Origin: an uncultured Oscillibacter sp. | GTDB lineage: Bacteria > Bacillota > Clostridia > Oscillospirales > Oscillospiraceae | Reading direction: 5' to 3' | Assembly: GCA_910587705.1 (NCBI GenBank) | Contig: CAJUMX010000030.1 | Coordinates: 1 to 5,592, forward strand | DNA: 5,592 bases | Part shown: piece after piece, positions 1 to 5,592 of the stretch | Layout: every line of letters starts with the position of its first letter | How positions within the stretch are numbered: position 1 is the first letter of the stretch | The notes under the pieces: generated by a model | What the model was told of the DNA's origin: nothing | The model's input: the letters and a program-made list of their open reading frames with translations, nothing else | Databases searched by the model: none | Position numbers and translations under genes: made by a program

Positions 1-3000
1 CATAAAGATTCCATCCTCCCTGTTCAGCGATGGGATCGCGATTGATCCACCTGCCGTCTTTGAGGTTGTAATAGCGGTAGTTGTAATAGACCAGGGCGAG
101 TTCTTCGTCGTGCATCTCGCCGGACCACTGGACGGGCTGGACGAGGCTGCCCGTACCGGTCACGGCCCCATAGGGGGAGTAATCGTAAGCCGCCGCGATC
201 GTTCCCTGTGCGTCGAAGACCTCCGACACATTCTTGTTGAAGTCCACACCGTAGCAGTACAGGGAAGCGCCCTGCACGAGGGCCAGAGGGCGGGTGGCTA
301 CCGGTTCCAGAGGATCCCACAGCAGTGTCCGAAGCACGTTCCGGTTGTCCAGCATATCCAGGGCGGCTATCTGCAAATAGCCTCGGTACAGGTACCGTTC
401 GTGGCTGGCGACCGTGCCGTTTTGGGTCACTTTCTTCATGTAGCGGCGGCCTTGGTAGTCGTAGCCGCACTCAATAATCGTGTTTCCATTCCGGCTGGTG
501 AAGCTCACCGCGCGGTTGGCCGCGTTGTAGACCACGGTCCACACGCCCGTTGACGTCTTGATGAGGGTCTGGTTGCCCGAGGCGTCGTACGTCGGCACAA
601 AAGGCGTTTCCCCGCTTTCTTCAATGCCGGTGTATTGGTTGAGCTCGTTGGCCGCGTAGGCGAGTTCCTCGGCCGGTTCCCGTGCCGTCTTGCGGTTGCC
701 GATGTTGTCGTAGCTGTAGCCGTAGGGGGCGGCGCCCAGGGTAGCGGCGGTGAGTTCGTTTCTGCCGTTGTAGCTGAAGCTGTCGCTGCGGGCGGGTTCC
801 GTTCCACGCTGCTGGGTGCGGGTGACCGGGCGTCCCAGGGCATCGTAGCCCTGGCTGCGGGAGACCAGCACGGTTTCCCCCAGGCGGCAGTTGATTGCCG
901 TGACCAGGTTGCGGCGCTGTTCATAGGCAAGTTCCCGGACGATGCCGTCGGGCATCGCAAGGCTGGAGAGCAGGCTGCTTCCTGCCAGGTAGCCGTAGGC
1001 GAAGCTTTGCTCCGTTCCCCCGTGCCTGATTCCGGCGCTGGCCAGCCTTCCGTCGGCTTCATAGCCCTGGCTGGCTTCCTGGAGGACGTCGGTTCCCTGT
1101 TTCAGGGTATAGCCGGAGGAGCGTCCGTAAGTGTCGTAGTGTTCCTGGAGCTGGTAAGAGCTCCCTCCGATGGTGATGCTGTCGGTGTCCGGTTCGTTGC
1201 AGGGGGTGTACGTGAGGACGCGCGAGCCGGAGGCGTCCGTGACCTGGGTCAGCTGGTTGAGGTGGTTGTAGGCGTACTGGATGCCGGGCGTGGAGTCGCT
1301 GTAGGAGACGGAGTTGTTGACCCCCTTTTTCAGGTTGTAGCCCCAGGTGGTGACCACCCCCCGCGCGTCCGTGAGCGTGGATTTGAAGTTCAGGGCATTG
1401 TAGGCGGTGTCTTCATGCGTTCCGTCCGCCCAGGTTTTGCGGATGAGCAGGCCCGTGGCGTCATCGTAGCTCCACGTAGTGACGTCCCCGTCCGTGCGTC
1501 CCGTGGGGTCGGCGGTGATGTCGCCCGCGTCCTCCCGGAACGTGGTGAGGCTTATCATCCTGTCTGCCTCGTCATAGCCGAAGAGCAGGGGCTGGGCCCC
1601 CGTTCCCCATTGCGCCGTGTTGCGGCCCCGGAGGTCGTAGCCGTAGCAGGTCGTGTTGCCCAGGGCGTTGGTGACGACGGCAGGCTGGTCAAACCAGGGG
1701 CCGTAGGCGGTAGAAGTCGTGTTGCCCGCCGCGTCCGTCACCGAAACGGTGCGCCCGGCGATATCGGTTTTCGTCGTGGTCGTGTTGCCCCGGCCGTCCG
1801 TGCTGGCGTAGATGACGCCGGTTTCCGTGTAGGCGCGGGTATGCGTGGCCGTGACGCCCGCATGGTCCGTTTGCGAGATGATAAAACCGTCGATGACCGT
1901 AGCGGCGGCCGTGATGTCGGAGGTGGGGATGCTGCTTTTCTGCGTCCGGACGGCGCCCGGACCGTATTCGCTCCATTGTTCGGAAGCGTTTCCCCTGGGA
2001 TCGATGGAAATGACTTTGCTTTCCAGCGTGGACGAGAGGGAGGAAGCCAGCGTTTTCTGCGTTTCGTTATAGGTCGTTCCCCGGCTGTTGTTCCTGGTCG
2101 CCGTAACAACGCGGTATACTTCATCCCGGGCCTGTTCCACGCCGTAGCTCCACGTGGTGATGCGCGAGTTGGACACCGTAGCCGGATCGGCGAGTTTCCA
2201 GGTTTCTTTCGTTTTGTTGCCGAAGGCGTCGTATTCCCACAGGGTCGGGGCCATCGTCGTGGCCGCATTGCCCGCGTCCGTCTGCGTTTTGGTGAGCTGC
2301 CCCCTGGCGTTGTAGGTGTTCCTCGTGTAAATGACTCCGCCGACGGTGTTGGGGACGCCCGTGCGCAGGGTTTCCCCGGCTCCGTTGACAATGCTGCGCT
2401 GCAGCTCGGTTTGCGTTTCCCCGGAGACGGCTTTCGTGAAGGTCCGCACACCGTCGCTGACCAGGTCGATGGCGTAGATGACGTGCCGCTGCCCCGTGCC
2501 GGATTCTTCCATCACCGTTCCGTCCGGCGCGCTGCGCGTGATGAATGTAGCCCCGGAAGGGACGGTTTGCGTGACCGTCAAGCCGTCCTGGCTGTAGGCG
2601 TAGGTAGTGACCCGGCCCAGGACGTCCGTAGAGGAAGTCATTCTCCCCAGCAAGTCGTACTCCGTGCTTTCTTGGGTAGTCATCGCCCCCGTGTCTTGAC
2701 GCGTGGAGAGCACGCGCCCTGCCGCATCCCGGGCGTAGGTGGTGATGGTTTCCGGCGTGATGACGGTTTCCCCGTCCATCACGGCGGAACGCGTGACTTC
2801 CACCAGTTGGCGCGCCGTGTCGTAGGCGTAGTCCGTCCTGATGCCGTTTTCATCGATTTCCCACAGCAGGCCTCCGTCGCACATCAGTTCGCGTTCCGTG
2901 AGCCGGCCGTTGCCCGCCGTCCGCTTCACCCACCGGTTCTGCGTGTCAAATTCGTAGACGGCGCTGCCCGTGAGCGCCCATTGCCCGGTGGAAAGCAGGA

Positions 3001-5188
3001 GGTAGTTTTCTTCCCTGACGCGCTGCCCTTCCGCCGTGATCCAGGTGACGGCGCGCGTGCTTTGTCCCGGCACGGCTTCTCCGTTGATGCGCGTTTCCAC
3101 CGTTTCCGTGTAGAGGGCGCCGTGCTCCGTCGTGGCCGCGTAGTCGTGCCACGTTTGCACGCCGTCGAGGTCCCGGCTGAACCGTGTGCGTCCGCGGGCA
3201 TGGATGTTGGCGGCTCCGGCCAGCCATTGTTCCTCCGCCGTCAGGCGCGTGCCCGCCACACCCAGGCCCGTGACCCGCCGTTCCGTTCTTTTGATGTGGT
3301 TGGCCGTCGTGTATTTCCAGGTGGTGGATGTCAGCGTTTTGACGTGTCCTTCCAGCGGAAGCAGGTCTGCCGTTTCCGTGGCGGGTTCGTTGCTGAAGTC
3401 GGCTTCTCCCGAACAGGCGTAGGTGTAGCGCGTGATGCGCCTGCCGCTTTCCGCCCACGGTTCGTCCCGGCTGAGCAGGCGGCCGTAGAGGTCATACGTG
3501 TAGTGGATCTGGCTGCCGTCCGGGGCCGTTTCCGTCCTGAGCCGCCCGCACTGGTCGTAGGCGTATTGCGTGGTTTGCTCCTCCGGGCTTCCGTAGCCTT
3601 CCGCCAGCGTGAGCAGCAGGTCGCCCACGTCCGTGGTCTGGTAGATGGCGCAGGTGCGCGCCGCCACGATTCCGTTTTTGGAGATTTCCGTGACCAGCTG
3701 CCAGACCGAGTTTTCCGGTTCCAGCTCCGTGCGCGTGCGGAGGGTCGTGAGGGCGTCTTCCCCCGTGCCCTGCCGCATGTTCCACGCCAGGCCGTCGTTC
3801 CACCAGGTGACGGCATAGGGCTGCCTGGCAGGCGCCTGTTCCGTGATGGTGAACTTTTCCTCAGCATCCAGGGAAAGAGTAAATGTTTTCAAGGGAGCGC
3901 CCGTAACGGTATAAAATCCCTGTCCGTCCGTTCCGGTGATTTGCCCAGGGGTATAGAGCGCGATGACGTAACCCGTGGAGGTGACGTTTTCCACGTTGAG
4001 CAGGCCGTCCCACAGGTTCCAGATTTGCCTCAGCGAGCCGTCTCCGGCATGCCTGACGTCCAGATAGGATGACGCGTTGGAGATGACCTGCCTGTCCGTG
4101 GTGGTGTAGGAGAGGAGCGTTCCCGTTTCCGCCGAGAAGAGGTATTGGCTGCCGTCTTCCACCACCCAGCGCAGGCAGGATTGTCCTTCCACCGTGGCCA
4201 GCGCCGCACGCCCTCCGCCCGACGTGTCCACCCCGATGGGCAGCACGGACCCGTCCGTGTAGCAGCGCATGGCAATCACCCGGTCTCCCTGCACCAGATT
4301 AAACCGTGCTCCGGGGACAATGCCCCCTTCCGGCACGTCCAGACGGCTGTTCAGGGGATGGTTGTAGGCCAGTGAGGAGGGTCTTTCCAGGCCGGAGACG
4401 TTTTCTTCACCCCTCAGTTCCACCCTTCCGGCCGGAAGGCCCCCAAGTCCACGGAACGCTCCGAAGTTGCAGGACCAGTACATCAGCGTGGCCGTGCTTT
4501 CCGCCGTCACGCTGCACCCCGCCGAGCTGTAGTTTCCCAGGGCGCCGCTTTTCATGCCCGCCTCAGGGCCCGACCGGGCCTGCGACGGAGAAGGCGGCGT
4601 TCCGCCGCTGTTGTCGCACGTGTCTCCCTCGCAGGGACACGGTTCGGGTTCTTTCCTGCCCCCCGGTTCCGTCGGCACCACGTCGATGCTGTAGTTGCAG
4701 ATGGAGGTGTTGCCGCTTGCCGGATTGTAGTCGATGTTGGTCTGGCTGACTTCCCAGCTGTAGGTGCCGGAGGGCAGCTGCGCCCCGCCGGTCCCCGTGT
4801 GGTATTTGTGGCCGCCCTGCTCGCCCGCCGTCTGCGGGTTTTCCTTCAGATCCACCTGCGCCACCACGTTGCCGCCGGAGTCCTTTACTTCCAGGATTCC
4901 CCAGTCGTCCACCCCAAGGAAGAGCGAGCAGGTGCCGTAGAGTTTTTTGCCCTCCGCTCCTTCCGGGATGGTGAATGTCCCGTGCGCGCTGTACCCGTCC
5001 GCCGACGTGCTCGGCGGCCCCACGTTCCTTTCCTCATGGATCCGGATCGCTTCAAACGGCAGCGCGTCGCGCTCCGGAGCTGCCTCCATGCCCCGCCTGC
5101 CGGGGCTGCCGCCGGCTCCAAAGTACCATTTCCGGTAAGCGGGAACGGCAGAACGATGGGCGGAGGAAGAACGATGAGGGGGATTCAT
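1..5188 (-). CDS. Giant RHS/YD-repeat protein with RHS-associated core (3' end beyond window)
   Basis: This reading frame is open for 1,729 codons from ATG at 5186-5188 to base 2 and continues off the window. The start is the first ATG after an in-frame TAA at 5195-5197. There is no Shine-Dalgarno sequence before it. Met34 (5087-5089) is the main alternative start and has a weak AGG 6 nt upstream. The N-terminus (MNPPHRSSSAHRSAVPAYRK) has no hydrophobic stretch, so no signal peptide is visible. Residues about 65-175 look like a beta-sandwich (FTIPEG..., YSWEVSQT, SICNYSIDVVP). A Pro/Cys linker (CPCEGDTC) spans about 176-212. A beta-rich region of unknown family spans about 215-540 and includes IWNLWDGLLNV at about 389. 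YD repeats run from Y544-D545 to Y1576-D1577, followed by the RHS core (YDYSPYG at 1668, RWINRDPI ending at 1720). In known RHS proteins the repeats form a hollow shell around a C-terminal toxin. A toxin here is inferred, because that part is outside the window. Codon use is GC-rich and avoids TTA, CTA and TCA. Confidence 0.95.
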   Translation of the reverse strand, partial: MNPPHRSSSAHRSAVPAYRKWYFGAGGSPGRRGMEAAPERDALPFEAIRIHEERNVGPPSTSADGYSAHGTFTIPEGAEGKKLYGTCSLFLGVDDWGILEVKDSGGNVVAQVDLKENPQTAGEQGGHKYHTGTGGAQLPSGTYSWEVSQTNIDYNPASGNTSICNYSIDVVPTEPGGRKEPEPCPCEGDTCDNSGGTPPSPSQARSGPEAGMKSGALGNYSSAGCSVTAESTATLMYWSCNFGAFRGLGGLPAGRVELRGEENVSGLERPSSLAYNHPLNSRLDVPEGGIVPGARFNLVQGDRVIAMRCYTDGSVLPIGVDTSGGGRAALATVEGQSCLRWVVEDGSQYLFSAETGTLLSYTTTDRQVISNASSYLDVRHAGDGSLRQIWNLWDGLLNVENVTSTGYVIALYTPGQITGTDGQGFYTVTGAPLKTFTLSLDAEEKFTITEQAPARQPYAVTWWNDGLAWNMRQGTGEDALTTLRTRTELEPENSVWQLVTEISKNGIVAARTCAIYQTTDVGDLLLTLAEGYGSPEEQTTQYAYDQCGRLRTETAPDGSQIHYTYDLYGRLLSRDEPWAESGRRITRYTYACSGEADFSNEPATETADLLPLEGHVKTLTSTTWKYTTANHIKRTERRVTGLGVAGTRLTAEEQWLAGAANIHARGRTRFSRDLDGVQTWHDYAATTEHGALYTETVETRINGEAVPGQSTRAVTWITAEGQRVREENYLLLSTGQWALTGSAVYEFDTQNRWVKRTAGNGRLTERELMCDGGLLWEIDENGIRTDYAYDTARQLVEVTRSAVMDGETVITPETITTYARDAAGRVLSTRQDTGAMTTQESTEYDLLGRMTSSTDVLGRVTTYAYSQDGLTVTQTVPSGATFITRSAPDGTVMEESGTGQRHVIYAIDLVSDGVRTFTKAVSGETQTELQRSIVNGAGETLRTGVPNTVGGVIYTRNTYNARGQLTKTQTDAGNAATTMAPTLWEYDAFGNKTKETWKLADPATVSNSRITTWSYGVEQARDEVYRVVTATRNNSRGTTYNETQKTLASSLSSTLESKVISIDPRGNASEQWSEYGPGAVRTQKSSIPTSDITAAATVIDGFIISQTDHAGVTATHTRAYTETGVIYASTDGRGNTTTTKTDIAGRTVSVTDAAGNTTSTAYGPWFDQPAVVTNALGNTTCYGYDLRGRNTAQWGTGAQPLLFGYDEADRMISLTTFREDAGDITADPTGRTDGDVTTWSYDDATGLLIRKTWADGTHEDTAYNALNFKSTLTDARGVVTTWGYNLKKGVNNSVSYSDSTPGIQYAYNHLNQLTQVTDASGSRVLTYTPCNEPDTDSITIGGSSYQLQEHYDTYGRSSGYTLKQGTDVLQEASQGYEADGRLASAGIRHGGTEQSFAYGYLAGSSLLSSLAMPDGIVRELAYEQRRNLVTAINCRLGETVLVSRSQGYDALGRPVTRTQQRGTEPARSDSFSYNGRNELTAATLGAAPYGYSYDNIGNRKTAREPAEELAYAANELNQYTGIEESGETPFVPTYDASGNQTLIKTSTGVWTVVYNAANRAVSFTSRNGNTIIECGYDYQGRRYMKKVTQNGTVASHERYLYRGYLQIAALDMLDNRNVLRTLLWDPLEPVATRPLALVQGASLYCYGVDFNKNVSEVFDAQGTIAAAYDYSPYGAVTGTGSLVQPVQWSGEMHDEELALVYYNYRYYNLKDGRWINRDPIAEQGGWNLY
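2..250 (-). other. RHS repeat-associated core domain (incomplete)
   Basis: Residues about 1647-1729 match the conserved RHS core in order: LYCYGVDFNKNVSEV, then AAAYDYSPYGAVTG (Y1668), WSGEMHDEELALVYYNYRYY (about 1688-1707), and DGRWINRDPIAEQGGWNLY (1711-1729). The canonical 'DHLGS' block is replaced by VDFNKN. D1718-P1719 is the first DP of the core. In RHS proteins a second DPxGL-type motif normally follows within about 20-30 residues. The core acts there as an aspartyl autoprotease that releases the C-terminal domain. Because the second motif is out of view, autocleavage is an expectation from the family and not something seen here. Confidence 0.92.
461..3559 (-). repeat. YD-repeat (RHS repeat) region of the protein
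   Basis: This stretch encodes residues about 544-1577. Some twenty degenerate units have the form Y-D-x-x-G-R-x followed by a beta-hairpin. Clear examples are YAYDQCGRL, YTYDLYGRLLS, TEYDLLGRMTS, WEYDAFGNKTKE, YGYDLRGRNTA, QGYDALGRPVT, YSYDNIGNRKT and CGYDYQGRRYMKK. Between about residues 580 and 800 the units are more divergent and the YD pair is often lost, although the beta-strand character continues. At the DNA level only short identities are shared between units. One is the 13-mer CGTAGCTCCACGT (plus strand) at 1465-1477 and 2143-2155, encoding part of TTWSY in both places. In solved RHS and TcB/TcC structures such repeats spiral into a hollow cocoon. Confidence 0.9.
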
Positions 5189-5251
5189 AAGGTATTAAGA
5201 GTTAGTATTGATAATGAAATTAGAAGAGAACAACCCTCTATTATTATTTTC

Positions 5252-5280
5252 CTAGTAGCATTATTCAGATTTAGCGTCAA
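5252..5280 (-). promoter_or_regulatory. Candidate promoter of the RHS gene
   Basis: Read on the minus strand, TTGACG (5275-5280) matches five of six bases of a -35 box. It is followed by a 17-nt spacer and TACTAG (5252-5257), which matches only three of six bases of a -10 box. TGC sits directly upstream of TACTAG, giving an extended -10 (TGn). A start of transcription near 5245 would leave a leader of roughly 57 nt before the ATG. The element lies in very AT-rich DNA, so chance matches are possible. A perfect TATAAT further upstream (5347-5352, minus) has no convincing -35. Confidence 0.35.
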
Positions 5281-5331
5281 TAAGAATTTATTTGAAAAAT
5301 TTCTGTTATTTTAAGAACATGAGAATTTATT
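5280..5331 (-). repeat. Pair of 13-bp direct repeats abutting the -35 box
   Basis: On the minus strand AATAAATTCTCAT (5319-5331) and AATAAATTCTTAT (5280-5292) agree at 12 of 13 positions. They start 39 bp apart. The downstream copy touches the first base of the candidate -35 hexamer. This placement suits a tandem operator for an activator or repressor. The low sequence complexity here weakens the case. Confidence 0.35.
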
Positions 5332-5340
5332 CCATGAGAA
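5318..5340 (-). repeat. Two TTCTCATG direct repeats upstream of the RHS promoter
   Basis: On the minus strand TTCTCATG occurs at 5333-5340 and again at 5318-5325, a 15-bp period. The second copy overlaps the upstream AATAAATTCT repeat. Together they make a compact cluster of repeated words 40-60 bp upstream of the candidate -35 box. A regulatory role is inference. Confidence 0.3.
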
Positions 5341-5517
5341 AATAATATTATAATTCTTACGCTCAGTGCATTCCCTTAATAGACATCAATGTTGTCTGTT
5401 TGTTAGAAAATGTTTTCCTCTCATGCTGAGCCCTTGACAGGAGGCCATCCCTTCCGGGCATCAGTCTAATTCCTGTAATCAATGTTTTTCTTTCTCGGAG
5501 AAAGATGGGGCCGTCGC

Positions 5518-5551
5518 TGTCGGACGGGGCCTGCTTAGGTTTCGTCCGGCA
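5518..5551 (+). other. Strong 15-bp hairpin, plus-strand RNA favoured
   Basis: Bases 5518-5532 pair with 5537-5551 without interruption, around a GCTT tetraloop (5533-5536). Four of the pairs are G-U wobbles if the plus strand is the RNA (U5520-G5549 and G5527, G5528, G5529 with U5542, U5541, U5540). In minus-strand RNA these become A-C mismatches, so the structure is better on the plus strand. No T-run follows on either strand, so it is not a standard intrinsic terminator. It could belong to the leader of a gene to the right, to a structured RNA, or be chance in GC-rich DNA. Confidence 0.4.
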
Positions 5552-5592
5552 TTGCCAAGTACGGTCTCCTGGATTACTGGGTGCCTTCCGGT

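Larger units (their letters stand above)
5189..5592. other. Intergenic region upstream of the RHS gene
   Basis: These 404 bases hold no gene I can support. The first 170 or so are extremely AT-rich (40 G/C in 5191-5360), against about 60% GC in the RHS gene, and contain the promoter and repeat candidates. From about 5420 rightward the composition rises to more than 50% GC. A short perfect palindrome, CTTTCTC-G-GAGAAAG, sits at 5490-5504, and the hairpin sits at 5518-5551. ATG at 5505-5507 has GGAG four bases upstream and stays open to the edge (29 codons). A minus-strand frame open from the right edge ends at TGA 5363-5365 (75 codons). Neither has recognisable protein content. Confidence 0.7.

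Noticed and set aside
362..390. Cluster of uncommon codons (CGA, TTG, ATA) near the core as a recombination junction
   Set aside because: Only a few codons differ, and TTG and ATA also occur singly elsewhere in the gene. The evidence for mosaicism is too weak without an alignment.
635..4072. 1,145-codon plus-strand open frame, the longest closed ORF in the window
   Set aside because: It is antisense to the RHS gene in exact codon register. It stays open only because the sense gene lacks TTA, CTA and TCA there. Its translation is Arg/Gly/Val-rich and has no recognisable domain.
24..5121. Shorter minus-strand frames at 24-470, 505-1062, 1689-1976, 1738-2451, 2946-3458, 3331-3867, 4030-4275 and 4885-5121
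   Set aside because: All are in the two frames other than the RHS frame and lie inside it. Their products are Arg/Pro/Ser/Thr-rich low-complexity shadows.
4145..5314. Plus-strand frames at 4145-4375, 4306-4749 and 4799-5314
   Set aside because: They overlap the RHS N-terminal coding region on the opposite strand. Their content is typical of antisense of GC-rich coding DNA, and the last runs into the AT-rich leader without any domain.
5381..5397. Interrupted inverted repeat AGACA-N7-TGTCT as an operator
   Set aside because: Five-base arms are too short to stand out from chance in this composition.
5410..5469. 19-residue plus-strand mini-ORF
   Set aside because: It has no ribosome-binding site and no recognisable content, and its length is expected by chance.
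5363..5590. Minus-strand frame open from the right edge, 75 codons ending at TGA 5363-5365, as the tail of an upstream gene
   Set aside because: Its composition is mixed, with rare Arg codons (AGA, AGG, CGA) and no recognisable motif. It spans both GC-rich and AT-rich DNA. A competing frame ends with TAA at 5574-5576, so neither can be called a real gene end.

Overview
The window is dominated by one very large, GC-rich gene on the minus strand. It starts at 5188 and runs off the left edge without a stop, giving at least 1,729 codons. Hand translation of the minus strand gives a YD-repeat/RHS protein: a non-secreted-looking N-terminus, a beta-rich N-terminal domain, a Cys/Pro-rich linker, a second beta-rich region, about 1,030 residues of YD repeats, and then the RHS-associated core. 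The window stops inside the core, about where its final conserved motif should follow. The variable C-terminal 'payload' that these proteins usually carry, and any immunity gene after it, would lie beyond base 1 and cannot be seen.

The sequence suggests a Verrucomicrobiota-type gut bacterium, with Akkermansia as my best guess. The reasons are a coding GC near 60%, an AT-rich 5' leader without a Shine-Dalgarno sequence, and a core of the form 'RWINRDPIAEQGGWNLY', which I associate with RHS proteins of that phylum. This is recognition from memory, not a database result.

Layout: 1-5188 (minus) is the RHS gene. Positions 5189-5360 form an AT-rich leader (40 G/C in 5191-5360, about 24%). It carries a candidate extended -10 promoter and two sets of short direct repeats just upstream of it. 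Positions 5361-5592 are of more ordinary composition, contain no gene I can support, and hold a 15-bp hairpin near the right edge. All other open frames inside 1-5188 are shadows of the RHS gene. The most striking is a 1,145-codon antisense frame on the plus strand, which exists because the RHS gene uses no TTA, CTA or TCA codon over 1,172 consecutive residues.

I see no CRISPR array, tRNA, rRNA, transposase or second protein-coding gene. The biologically interesting part of the system, the toxin or effector tip and a possible immunity partner, is probably just outside the left edge.
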